The notes: generated by a model from the letters alone, not told the origin. A stretch of DNA of 64,000 nucleotides from a bacterium HR19 (GCA_002898315.1 BEHV01000009.1:1-64000), one strand, 5' to 3'. Positions 20,308 through 30,109 are shown, numbered from the stretch's first letter. Numbers and translations: made by a program.

Positions 20308-21660
20308 TCAAAAACTCAAATAATCATCAACTTTCCTTAAAAAAGCAAGTAAAGGTTCATATCTGTAAACCCTACTTTCAGTCATACCTGAACCATAAAT
20401 TTCAGGTTTTCTCTCAGTATCAATCAAATTCATCTTCTCTTTCTTCAGCTCATCGCTCTGAATATAACCTTTTTCATCCATCTTCATTATGAGTTTTCTA
20501 ACCTCTTCATCTATGAACGAACGCCCATATATCCTCTCACAGAATCTCAAGAATTTGAAAACTTTAAAAGGATTGAACCACTCAAAAAACTTCTTCCGAA
20601 AAAGCTCAACGTCTTTTAACTTCAACTTTTCTAATCTCTCATACTGAACCTGAAACTTCGGATTCTCCCTCAGAAAATCAAAAAATATATCAGGTGGATT
20701 TTCTATATTCTGAATTATTTCCTCTAAGGCCTCAAAAGAACTAAAATTCCACACTTTTTCAATCCTATCTCTGTTTCCCGAAACAAAAAGATGTATCTCT
20801 TTACCTGTACCGAACGGAGTTCTCAAAGATGGTTCGGCTTTCGGGAAAACATAAACTCCCGGCACCTCAACCACATCTGAAAACAGCATAACTTTCTGCA
20901 AAAAATAGAAATCTTCCCCGGCTTTTCGCACACTCATTCCCATGCTCACAACATAAACCAAAGCTCTGAAAGCAAAAAGAGAACCAATAGGATAGAAAGC
21001 ATTCTTATACCCGCAAACTCTCAGAGAATTTTTCCAATACCTCAAAAATAGTTCCCAAACTATTCCTGCTTCCTTTACATCTTCTCTTTCGGAAAACCTG
21101 TGAGCAAAAGACATTATTCCAAAATCAGCTTCCCTTAAATCAACAAAATCAAGAGCAGAAAAATAGTTTTTTGAAACTGTTGAATCCGAATCAAGAGAAA
21201 ATATAAACTTCCGATGTAAAAGCTCATAAAGTTCGTCTTTTCTTTTGCACTTTTTGGAAATTGAGCATATCGCTTCATCCATAAGAACTCTTCTTGCAAA
21301 ACCCACTCCTGCAACATTTTTTGGAACGGACCTTATATGCCTTACCTCAACCATCAGATTATCTCGTTCATATCTTTTGGATACACGCAAAAGCTCTTCA
21401 AAAATTTTTCTGTTTTCCTCTTTTATATTTTCACACGCATCTTCTGATTCATTCAGTAAAACCGCCACAACCACATTTTTGCCAAATGTATCACACTCCG
21501 AAACAGATTCAAGAGTTGAAAAAATCTCACGATCAGCCATAACAGGAATAGCGACAAAAATATCAAAGTCCCTTTCAATCCCCAAACATATATGCCGGGA
21601 GATTATCTCCGATACATTCTTTTCAAGTTTTTCCCGACTGGTAGTAAATCTTCTATGCAT
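20308..21660 (-). CDS. Putative GT-A-type glycosyltransferase-like protein
   Basis: FDIFVAIPVM… FIFSLDSDSTV (DxD-like) … GEDFYFLQK pattern; weak family-level call. Confidence 0.45.
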   Translation of the reverse strand: MHRRFTTSREKLEKNVSEIISRHICLGIERDFDIFVAIPVMADREIFSTLESVSECDTFGKNVVVAVLLNESEDACENIKEENRKIFEELLRVSKRYERDNLMVEVRHIRSVPKNVAGVGFARRVLMDEAICSISKKCKRKDELYELLHRKFIFSLDSDSTVSKNYFSALDFVDLREADFGIMSFAHRFSEREDVKEAGIVWELFLRYWKNSLRVCGYKNAFYPIGSLFAFRALVYVVSMGMSVRKAGEDFYFLQKVMLFSDVVEVPGVYVFPKAEPSLRTPFGTGKEIHLFVSGNRDRIEKVWNFSSFEALEEIIQNIENPPDIFFDFLRENPKFQVQYERLEKLKLKDVELFRKKFFEWFNPFKVFKFLRFCERIYGRSFIDEEVRKLIMKMDEKGYIQSDELKKEKMNLIDTERKPEIYGSGMTESRVYRYEPLLAFLRKVDDYLSF

Positions 21661-21668
21661 AATGTTTT

Positions 21669-24167
21669 TTATTGTTCGGCAAGTTTTTTAAGCTCCGAAA
21701 GTATATTCAAAGCTTCAACGGGAGTGAGCGAGTTTATATCTATTTTTTTCAACTCCTGTCTTATCGGGTCAGATTTATATGTTGAAGCAGAGAAAAGAGA
21801 AATCTGCAAAGGTATTCCTGAAATCTTTTTTATAACATCTCCTATTTTTCCCTGTTCAAGAGCAATAAGAATTTTTTCAGCTTTTTGTATTATTTCATCT
21901 GGTATTCCGGCGAGGCGAGCGACATCTATTCCCCAAGATTTTCCGGCAGGACCTCTTTTTATCTTTCTCACAAAAACCAAATTTCCACCTATTCTTTCAG
22001 CAGAAAAATGCATATTTTTTATACCTTTGAGGTTCAGTTCAAGAAAAGAAAGCTCGTGAAAATGAGTTGCGAAAAGACATCTTACCTTTCTTTTATTTAT
22101 AAATTCAGCAGTAGCCCAGGCAATAGATATACCATCAAAAGTTGATGTTCCCCTGCCGACCTCATCAAGAAAAACGAGCGACTTTTCTGTCATACTTTTG
22201 AGTATCTGAGATAATTCCTCCATCTCAACAAAAAAAGTGCTCCTCCCTCTTGCTATATCATCCGACGCACCGGTTCTGAAAAATATCTTGTCTGCTATGC
22301 CTATTTTAGCTTCTTTTGCTGGAACAAAACTACCAACCTGAGCAAGAAGAGTTATAAGAGCACATTGCTTTAGAAAAACTGATTTCCCCGCCATGTTTGG
22401 ACCGGTTATAATCCACATAAAATCATTTTCATCAAGTTCAACTGAGTTTGGAATAAACTTCTCGTCTTTGAGCATAAGTTCTAAGGAAGGATGTCTTCCC
22501 TCTTTTATGTAGAGAACCTTTTCATCTGTAATTTGCGGTTTGACCCAGTCATATTTAAAAGCGGTCTGAGCAAAAGAAAATATGACATCTAACAGAGCTA
22601 TTGCTCTTGAAGCTTGGAGCAAATCAACACAAAATCTCTGCAGGTCTTCTATAAGCTGATTATAAATCTCCTGATTGAGAGCTTTTTCTCTTTCAGAAGC
22701 AGAGGAGATTTCAACCGCAATTCTTTCAAGTTCTTCTGTGGTAAACCTTTCAGCGTTTGCGAGCGTCTGCTTCCTCTTGAAATAACCCGGAACTTTCCCA
22801 AGATGAACCTTTGAAACCTCTATGTAGTATCCGAAAACCTGATTATATCCTATCTTCAAAGGGATACCAGTTCTTGCTCTTTCTCTTTCTTCATACTCTA
22901 TGAGAATTTTCTCGGAATTCTCTTTTATCTCTCTTACTCTGTCAAGCTCTTGTGATATACCTTTTTTTATCGCTCCATCTTGTGCTTTGAGCGGCGGTGG
23001 TTCAACTATATACCTTTCCACAATATCTACAAACTCCCAGAGGTCTGGAATATCATCGGATAACTTTCTTATCAGTTTTGATGAGAATTCGCTGAGTTTA
23101 TCTTTCGTAGCCATTGTTTTTTTTGCTGATTCTTTCAGAGAAACAAGTTCTTTCGGATTAATTATTTTTCTCATCAATCTTATCGCTAATCTCTCCATAT
23201 CTGCAATTCCTTCAAGGTCAATCTCTTCATACGCTTTTTTTGAAATCACCTCTTCAACCGCGTCAAGTCTTTCTCTTATCTTTTCTATATCTGCAAGAGG
23301 AGAACTTATGATGTTTCTGAGCTTCCGCTTACCCATAGGTGTCTTTGTGCTGTCTAATACCCAAAGCAAACTTCCTTTCTTTCCCTCATAGGTTTTGAAA
23401 ACATCAAGGTTATCAAGAGTTCTTGAGTCAATCTGGACAGCCCACGAATCGTCTTCAATTTCTGGTTTCTCAATCCTTATCTCTATATCTTTTATGTTCT
23501 CCCTTATATATTTTATGAGAGAGGCAAAAGGAACTTTCAGGACATCTGTGATAGAATCAAAGTTTTCAGCCAAAATTTCTCGCACTTCGGAATCATTTGG
23601 AAAGTCAATCTTCGTGAATTTATACTCCGGGAAAATATTCACATCACTTAGTATCTCTCTTGGAGAAATTTTTCTTATGAGTTCGCTTAACTCAAAATCA
23701 TCTCTTGCTATTTTAGCTTTCACCTCACCGGTCGTTATATCTGCCCAGATTACAATACGCCCCCTTATAACCGCAATAAAATTGTTCTCATCTGGGGAGA
23801 CAAAACTCAACTCGGTCACAAGTCCCGGAGTTATAACTCTCACAACACCCCTTTTGACTATGCCCTTTGCTTTTGATGGGTCTTCAAGTTGCTCACATAT
23901 CGCAACTTTAAAACCTTCTTTGACGAGACGAGAAATATAAGATTCCGCTGCGTGATGCGGAAACCCAGCCATAGGAATTGAACCATCTTTTGATGTCAAA
24001 ACAATGTCAAGAGTTCGCGAAGCAATTACAGCATCTTCAAAAAAGAGTTCGTAAAAATCTCCTATCCTGAAAAGCAAAAGACAATCGGGATACTCCGATT
24101 TTATCTGAAGGTATTGCCTCATAGCAGGAGTCAATCTCTCAAAACCTTCTTTCCCTCCCCTATCCAT
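21669..24167 (-). CDS. mutS: DNA mismatch repair protein MutS
   Basis: TPAMRQYLQIKSEYPDCLLLFRIGDFYELF, GPNMAGKSVFLKQCALITLLAQVGSFVPA, DEVGRGTSTFDGISIAWA; start probably 24167. Confidence 0.95.
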   Translation of the reverse strand: MDRGGKEGFERLTPAMRQYLQIKSEYPDCLLLFRIGDFYELFFEDAVIASRTLDIVLTSKDGSIPMAGFPHHAAESYISRLVKEGFKVAICEQLEDPSKAKGIVKRGVVRVITPGLVTELSFVSPDENNFIAVIRGRIVIWADITTGEVKAKIARDDFELSELIRKISPREILSDVNIFPEYKFTKIDFPNDSEVREILAENFDSITDVLKVPFASLIKYIRENIKDIEIRIEKPEIEDDSWAVQIDSRTLDNLDVFKTYEGKKGSLLWVLDSTKTPMGKRKLRNIISSPLADIEKIRERLDAVEEVISKKAYEEIDLEGIADMERLAIRLMRKIINPKELVSLKESAKKTMATKDKLSEFSSKLIRKLSDDIPDLWEFVDIVERYIVEPPPLKAQDGAIKKGISQELDRVREIKENSEKILIEYEERERARTGIPLKIGYNQVFGYYIEVSKVHLGKVPGYFKRKQTLANAERFTTEELERIAVEISSASEREKALNQEIYNQLIEDLQRFCVDLLQASRAIALLDVIFSFAQTAFKYDWVKPQITDEKVLYIKEGRHPSLELMLKDEKFIPNSVELDENDFMWIITGPNMAGKSVFLKQCALITLLAQVGSFVPAKEAKIGIADKIFFRTGASDDIARGRSTFFVEMEELSQILKSMTEKSLVFLDEVGRGTSTFDGISIAWATAEFINKRKVRCLFATHFHELSFLELNLKGIKNMHFSAERIGGNLVFVRKIKRGPAGKSWGIDVARLAGIPDEIIQKAEKILIALEQGKIGDVIKKISGIPLQISLFSASTYKSDPIRQELKKIDINSLTPVEALNILSELKKLAEQ

Positions 24168-24232
24168 AAAACACAAATAATTTATTCGTTTTTTCATTCT
24201 TAGGAAATTTTGAAATTTATATTTTCTCAAAT

Positions 24233-24973
24233 ATGAGTGAGCTTGAAAGAGAAATGAAACTTCTGGAGTCAATTCTCTCTCCTTACTTCAAAATAACAAA
24301 AAAAGGAGCGGATTACCTTGTAGCTGAAAAAGATGGTGAAAAACAATTCTGGACTGCGAAGATAAACTTCCCAACCCCGGCTTCTGTTGAGATTCTCGCA
24401 GGAGAAGTAATATCAATAAAACCCAAGAGCGTTTTTGTTGTCTCACAGTTTGAAGATTGGCAGACCGCATTAACCGACTCCCTCAAAGAAAAAGGATTTT
24501 CATGCGAAGTCCAGAGAATATCACCCATAGATATAGGAGCCATGACCGCAGGGTTTCTTCCTTTCTCTGAACACATAGGAGTCGCAGTGAATAACCTTGA
24601 AGAAGCGGAGAAGAAATTTGAAGAAGTCCTTGGCGTAAAACCTTCGGGAAGACACAGAGTAGAAACAGAAGGTCTAACTGCCTCCTTTATCTGGGTTGGC
24701 TCAACAAGAATAGAGCTTTTAGAACCTTTTTCCAGCGACTCCGCAGTAAAATCATTCCTTGAAAAAAAAGGAGAAGGAATACACCACATAGCAGTACAAG
24801 TTGATGAATTTGACAGAAAATTAGAAGAACTGAAAAACAAAGGTTATAGAATAATTGGACCAAGAGTAGGAGCGACAGGGAAGAGAGTTTTCTTCATACA
24901 TCCAAAAGATTTCCTTGGCATACTCCTTGAAATAGTTGAAAAAGGTTATAGAGAAAGAGCTTTTGAAGAATAA
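24233..24973 (+). CDS. Methylmalonyl-CoA epimerase-like VOC domain with a ~115-aa N-terminal extension domain
   Basis: HIGVAVNNLEEAEKKFEEVLGVKP…VGSTRIELLEP…GEGIHHIAVQVDEF…FIHPKDFLGILLEIVE; N-terminal domain unlike standard epimerases. Confidence 0.75.
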   Translation: MSELEREMKLLESILSPYFKITKKGADYLVAEKDGEKQFWTAKINFPTPASVEILAGEVISIKPKSVFVVSQFEDWQTALTDSLKEKGFSCEVQRISPIDIGAMTAGFLPFSEHIGVAVNNLEEAEKKFEEVLGVKPSGRHRVETEGLTASFIWVGSTRIELLEPFSSDSAVKSFLEKKGEGIHHIAVQVDEFDRKLEELKNKGYRIIGPRVGATGKRVFFIHPKDFLGILLEIVEKGYRERAFEE

Positions 24974-25002
24974 GAGTTTCCTTTGTGGATTATGTTTTGA
25001 CT

Positions 25003-26733
25003 TTATTCGTTCTTATTGAGGTATTTTTCAACTTCTTCTCTCACCCTTTCGGCTTCTACCTCTTTTTTCTCTTTGGTCAACCTGTTGATTATTTCTACTT
25101 TTCCCTTATCTTTCAGTAGCTTTCCTACGACGATTTTTATCGGCGCTCCCCAGAGGTCGCAATCTGCAAATTTTTCTCCGGGACTTATATCATCTCTATC
25201 ATCAAGAAGCGATATATCTTTTAGTTCAGAGTAAATTTTGAATGTGGTCTCCGCTATAAGCTCATCTCTGATATTGACCGGTATTATATGAACCTTGAAA
25301 GGAGCAATCTCTGGGGGAAACGCAACCCCTTTTTCGTCTCCAAACTTCTCAACAATAGATGCGAGAACTCTTGAAACACCTATACCATAGCACCCCATAA
25401 CAACATATTTTTTCGTCTTGTCTTTATCTGTATATGTCAGCTCCATAGGTTCAGAGTATTTTGTCCCAAGATAAAAAACATGCCCGAGTTCAAGACCCTT
25501 TTTTTCTCTCAACTTTCCTACTCTGCATTTTGGGCATATATCACCTTCCTCCGCAAGAGAAATATCTGCAATCTCCTTTACAGGAAAATCTCTTATGGGA
25601 ACAACATTTATGTAGTGGTAGTCGTCTTCGTCAGCTCCTGCAACTCCATCTTTGCAGTAAAGAACAGTTCTATCAACGATAATCCTTCCCCTGTATCTTA
25701 AAGGTCCGATAAAACCTTTGCCTGCACCAAATATGCTTCTTACGTCGCTCTCATCTGCGAGTTCAAAATTTTCACCTATGTATTGGGTGAGTTTATCTTC
25801 TGAAATCTGTCTGTCTCCCCTGACAAGGCAAAGGGCATAATTCCCGCTTTGAGTTTTTATGAAAAACGATTTTATTATTTTTGAAGTCGGGATATTCAAA
25901 AACTTCGCAAGCTCTTCCACTGTGGTCGTCGCAGGAGTATGAACTTTCTTTTTAGGAGCTTCTGACTGATTCTGCGCTTCTTTTATGAGTTCTCCCATGA
26001 GTTTATCAACATCTACAAAAAAACTTGATATTTCTTTTTTTGATATGAAGTTGCATTTTTCACACTCCATTATTCTGTCTTCGCCATAATCTGTAAGGAA
26101 TATGAATTCATGTGAGAATTTTCCCCCAATAGCACCCACCGCCGCTTCAACGGGAATAACATCAAGGTTCAACCTCTCAAAAATCCTCTCGTATGCTTTA
26201 TAAAACTTCCAGTATGTATTTTCTGCTTCTTCTTCATTTCTGTCAAATGAGTATGCGTCTTTCATTATGAACTCTCTTGCTCTTATAATCCCAAAGCGCG
26301 GTCTCGCTTCATCTCGGAACTTCGGACCAATCTGGAACAAAGAAAAAGGTAAATCCCTCCATGAATTCACAAAAAATCTCACAAGGTCTGTGATAATTTC
26401 TTCATGAGTCGGAGCAAGACAGAACTCTCTTTCATTCCTGTCTTTGAACCTTATGAGTTCTTTGCCATAAACATCCCATCTTCCTGTCTCCTTCCAGAGT
26501 TCAGATGGGGTCATAACAGGGAGTCGGACCTCATAGCAGTTTATTTTTGCCATCTCCTCCCTTATCACATCTTCTATTTTTTTCAGGACTTTAAAACCGA
26601 GTGGTGAGAAATCATAAATTCCTGATGCTACTTTTTTTATGTATCCACCTTTTGTAAGAATAAAATGGCTTTTTGATTCCGCATCTTTCGGCGGTTCTTT
26701 CAGCGAAAAAATAAAAAACTCCGAAACTTTCAT
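25003..26733 (-). CDS. proS: Prolyl-tRNA synthetase with YbaK-like editing insertion
   Basis: GIYDFSPLGFKVLKKIE, FCLAPTHEEIITDLVR, FRDEARPRFGIIRAREFIMKDAYSFD, VMGCYGIGVSRVLAS. Confidence 0.95.
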   Translation of the reverse strand: MKVSEFFIFSLKEPPKDAESKSHFILTKGGYIKKVASGIYDFSPLGFKVLKKIEDVIREEMAKINCYEVRLPVMTPSELWKETGRWDVYGKELIRFKDRNEREFCLAPTHEEIITDLVRFFVNSWRDLPFSLFQIGPKFRDEARPRFGIIRAREFIMKDAYSFDRNEEEAENTYWKFYKAYERIFERLNLDVIPVEAAVGAIGGKFSHEFIFLTDYGEDRIMECEKCNFISKKEISSFFVDVDKLMGELIKEAQNQSEAPKKKVHTPATTTVEELAKFLNIPTSKIIKSFFIKTQSGNYALCLVRGDRQISEDKLTQYIGENFELADESDVRSIFGAGKGFIGPLRYRGRIIVDRTVLYCKDGVAGADEDDYHYINVVPIRDFPVKEIADISLAEEGDICPKCRVGKLREKKGLELGHVFYLGTKYSEPMELTYTDKDKTKKYVVMGCYGIGVSRVLASIVEKFGDEKGVAFPPEIAPFKVHIIPVNIRDELIAETTFKIYSELKDISLLDDRDDISPGEKFADCDLWGAPIKIVVGKLLKDKGKVEIINRLTKEKKEVEAERVREEVEKYLNKNE

Positions 26734-26801
26734 CGTAATAATATGTAAGACATCACACTAACCCGTGTTTATTTTTGAATTGTTTTTACTGATTTCACTT
26801 G

Positions 26802-26935
26802 CCTATTTTTATTTCCCTCAGCTTTTTGGGTTCTTCTACGGTCATCACTTCTCCCGAAACCTTGAATAGAATCAACCCTTTTCTTTTTGCGTATTTTTCC
26901 AATCCTTCTCCAAAGGTCATCCCAGCTATAGCTCC
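26802..26935. repeat. Left copy of an exact 134-bp direct repeat (truncated duplicate of the 3' end of the DUF3782-like gene)
   Basis: Identical base for base to 27846-27979 on direct reading. Confidence 0.95.
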
Positions 26936-27083
26936 ACCTTTCTCTCCTTCTTCTTTTTCTTCTTCTTAAAGAAGTTGTACCAAAATTTTTCCCGCGAAGA
27001 TGCTAAAAACCCTCTACAACCGCCATAGAAAAAAAATTTTATCTTGTGGAAATCTCACAATCTGTTTTTAAATTTAAAGAAGA

Positions 27084-27290
27084 ATGGAAATAAAGGGCAC
27101 AACAAAAGTAAAAGATTTAACAGTTGAAGAACTCAAAACTTTGATATTAGAAATAGTCAAAGAAAGTATTGAAGACATAATTGAAGATATTTTGGCACTT
27201 TCAAGTGAAGAATATCTGCGCTCAATTGAAGAAGCAAGAAAAGATTATAAAGAGGGAAGAATAAAACGAATTGAGGAAATAGATGTATAA
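27084..27290 (+). CDS. RelB-like antitoxin (putative)
   Basis: Small acidic protein overlapping by 8 bp the start of a RelE/ParE-like ORF. Confidence 0.65.
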   Translation: MEIKGTTKVKDLTVEELKTLILEIVKESIEDIIEDILALSSEEYLRSIEEARKDYKEGRIKRIEEIDV

Positions 27291-27531
27291 AATAATTTTT
27301 ACTCAGAGAGCTCTGAAAGATTGGGAAAAACTTAGTAGAGAAAATCAAAACAGAATTGCTAAAAAACTTAAAGAATATGCCGAAGAACCTCTTAAATATG
27401 CAAGGAAGTTAATAAACCCAAAAATAGGAACATACAGATTCAGAATAGGTGATTACAGAGTCATATTTGATGTTAATGGAGAAAATATAGTAATTTTGAG
27501 AATCGGCCATAGAAAAGAAATTTATAAATGA
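27283..27531 (+). CDS. RelE/ParE-family toxin
   Basis: MYKIIFTQRALKDWEKLSRENQNRIAKKLKEYAEEPLKYARKLINPKIGTYRFRIGDYRVIFDVNGENIVILRIGHRKEIY is a textbook RelE pattern. Confidence 0.9.
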   Translation: MYKIIFTQRALKDWEKLSRENQNRIAKKLKEYAEEPLKYARKLINPKIGTYRFRIGDYRVIFDVNGENIVILRIGHRKEIYK

Positions 27532-27610
27532 CCAAATCTCATAGATAATTTTACCTATTCAAGTTCGTCAAAACAAAAATTATGTGGTTTGTGATTGTTC
27601 TGCTTCTTCT

Positions 27611-27629
27611 GAGGGCTATGCCCTCTTTT
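27611..27629 (+). terminator. Hairpin GAGGGC-TAT-GCCCTC followed by TTTT, candidate terminator of the TA operon
   Basis: Perfect 6-bp stem and T-run 80 bp after the toxin stop. Confidence 0.55.
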
Positions 27630-27631
27630 CC

Positions 27632-27738
27632 TTATGCTTTTTTGAATTCCCGCACCACCTGACCGAGTTCCCTCGCAAGTTCAGGAATTTTTTTGCACCA
27701 AATAAAAGAGCAATTATAAGAAATCCAAATCCTGCCAT
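27632..27738 (-). pseudogene. TatA/E-like protein with a 1-nt frameshift in an A7 run
   Basis: Restoring one A gives MAGFGFLIIALLFGAKKIPELARELGQVVREFKKA*; SD-like AGGAAG upstream of ATG. Confidence 0.75.
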
Positions 27739-27826
27739 CTTTTTTTCACTTCCTATGAAAAATTTAACAAGCAGAAAATATTTTTCCCGAGTTCGCACAC
27801 ACAAGGAATTTTACTTACGATTGATT

Positions 27827-28488
27827 TTACTTACCTCGGCGCATACCTATTTTTATTTCCCTCAGCTTTTTGGGTTCTTCTACGGTCATCACTTCTCCCG
27901 AAACCTTGAATAGAATCAACCCTTTTCTTTTTGCGTATTTTTCCAATCCTTCTCCAAAGGTCATCCCAGCTATAGCTCCCCACAAAGTATAACCCTTGGA
28001 ATCCTCTCCCATAAAAAAATCAAAGTTTCTCATGTCTTCAAGAAGGTCATCTACATCTCGGGACCCCGCATGAGTTTTCGCAGATACAAGAAGAACTACT
28101 TTTTTGTCCTGCGACACAACAAGAGTATCATATTCCGCATTTTTCCCATTCTTTGAGACATTCAGGCGGCGGTGAACACTGATTTCTGAAAGCCCTTTTT
28201 CCCTCATGAATTCTTCAGCAGATGGTGAGACCATACCCTCCACAAATCTGCCCCAGCTATCTGTGAGTTTATTCACCTTCTCATCGGTTTTTCTCAGTTG
28301 CTCGTCTGTTTTTCTCAATTGTTCGTCTGTTTTTTCAATTGTTCATCTGTTTTTTTCTGCGCTTCTTTGAGTTCTCTTATCTGCTCAGTTGTTTCCTTCT
28401 GAAATTCCCTGAGTTCTCTTATTTCAACGGCGATTTTTTCCACTAACCTCTCAACCCTTGATAACCTGTCGTTTTTCTTTGAGGGCAT
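27827..28488 (-). pseudogene. DUF3782-like (PD-(D/E)XK fold) coiled-coil protein, frameshifted inside heptad repeats at ~28330-28336
   Basis: ATG at 28488 gives MPSKKNDRLSRVERLVEKIAVEIRELREFQKETTEQIRELKEAQKKTDEQLKK…; one repeat unit is 20 instead of 21 nt, then the frame continues as RKTDEQLRKTDEKVNKL…. Confidence 0.8.
27846..27979. repeat. Right copy of the exact 134-bp direct repeat
   Basis: Identical to 26802-26935. Confidence 0.95.
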
Positions 28489-28673
28489 ATATTTATTTTA
28501 TTCTGATTTGATTTGAATTTCAAATCAATTGAAAATAGTAGCTTTCTCGGCTTTTTTCCTTTCAAAATCTTTTTGTGAAAATTTTGACACCATTACACTG
28601 AAAATCTTCGGTCTGCAAAACTGCAAAACAAAAAAACCTCTCCTCAAATATTTATGCTATTTTGAAAGATATA

Positions 28674-28859
28674 ATGGAAAAACTCTACAAAATAAGCGTT
28701 TTCCTCCATATCCTTGGATTCGCCTTCTGGGTAGGTGGAATGATGTTTATTTCATTTATCATACGACCCGCAATACAAAAAATGGAAAGTTATCCCGCTA
28801 TCCTTGAAAAAATCGCAACATATTTCAGCAAAACAACATGGTTTTTTATAGTTGATTGA
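28674..28859 (+). pseudogene. Truncated paralogue of the DUF2269/CopD-like membrane protein at 30159
   Basis: MEKLYKISVFLHILGFAFWVGGMMFISF…YPAILEKIATYFSKTTWFFI aligns with residues 1-~60 of the 30159 ORF, then homology stops abruptly. Confidence 0.8.
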
Positions 28860-29079
28860 TCGACTTTTGATTTATTTACCGAATTGTTTTGACACAACTA
28901 TTTCAAGAGATGGTGTAATACAGCAGGAAGAAAAGGTGGTAAAGGTGTTATAAAGGACGGGACCAAATCAAAAACAATATAAGCATCTTATCTTTAAAAT
29001 CCTTAATGTATCACTTTATTAGATTAACACGAAATCAAAATAACATGACATAAGCAGCAGTTGAAAGTTGGTAAATTAA

Positions 29080-30109
29080 CTATAAGATTTTTTCCAAAAT
29101 TAAAGTCCAGCTGTTTTTATTATGATGCCTCAGTGCAATACACCTTTGTTTGCTTTCATTTATCCATTTTTCCAATTCTTGTCGGGATAAGAAATGTGTT
29201 ATTGGCGCATTCATCTGATCATAAACAATATTTTGTATCTCTTTAAACGGGAATTTAGAAATATAATCCAAGTAATCTTTGTAAAAGACCTTAACTGGCA
29301 TCCTTGAAATAAGGTAAACTAAAATAGAGGGCGGGAGCGGGAAAGACATATAATAAAGTATCTCAGGTTTTATTTTTGAAAGTATTTTCTTCCTCAGAGG
29401 TTCAAAATATTTTATAATCCAATCATTCCCCTCTTGCGCGTATATCCAAATTATTAATATTCCTCTTTTAAATAGAACCGAAGTTAATGATTTGAACCCT
29501 TCATAAGGGGAAGGTAAATGATGTATTACCCCTATTGAATACACAATATGAAAACATTTCTTAAAGGGTAAAGAGCTAATGTCACCTTGAACTATGTGAA
29601 CATTTTCTAAATGTTCCGTATTCATATAAGCTACCTCTACAGAATCACTAATATCTAACCCTATTACTTCTTTTGCGCCAAATTTTTGAACTTGGATAAG
29701 ATGTCTCCCTTTACCACATCCTGCATCAAGAACTACTTTATCTTTGAAATTTTCTGGTTTGAAGGGATATATCCATTTCTAAAAATTGCTTCTCATATAA
29801 TTCAAAGATATGTTTGTGTAACTTCCATTCCACCCCGAACCTCATCGCAATTTTTCTTTTTTCGTTTGATAGATTTTCTCGATCCAAAATTCGCGGTATT
29901 CCTCTATAAATAGGATAAACTGCTTGGCAATTCTCACAAACTAAACTACCTTCAATTATCTTTTCTTTGTCCCTTTTCTTTGAATATAACTGAAAAACTG
30001 ATTTACACTTTGGACAAGAAAGGAACTTAAGGAGCCTTGGTCTCATAATTAGAAAATATTTTTGTAAGTAAAATGTCTTAATAACTTGCAGGAAAATTGA
30101 AACCGGCAT
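29080..30109 (-). pseudogene. Trm112-like zinc-binding N-terminus fused to class I SAM methyltransferase, split by a 1-nt frameshift at ~29776-29778
   Basis: CPKCKSVF…CENCQAVYPIYRGIPRIL; across the gap the other frame reads PFKPENFKDKVVLDAGCGKGRHLIQVQKFGAKEVIGLDISDSVEVAYMN joining the downstream ORF. Confidence 0.85.

Noticed and set aside
28860-29070. Possible insertion-sequence end (TTGATTGATCGACTTTTGATTTATTTACCGAATTGTTTTGACACAACT)
   Set aside because: Resembles IS terminal sequence, but I found no transposase remnant or matching inverted repeat; not supported enough to call.
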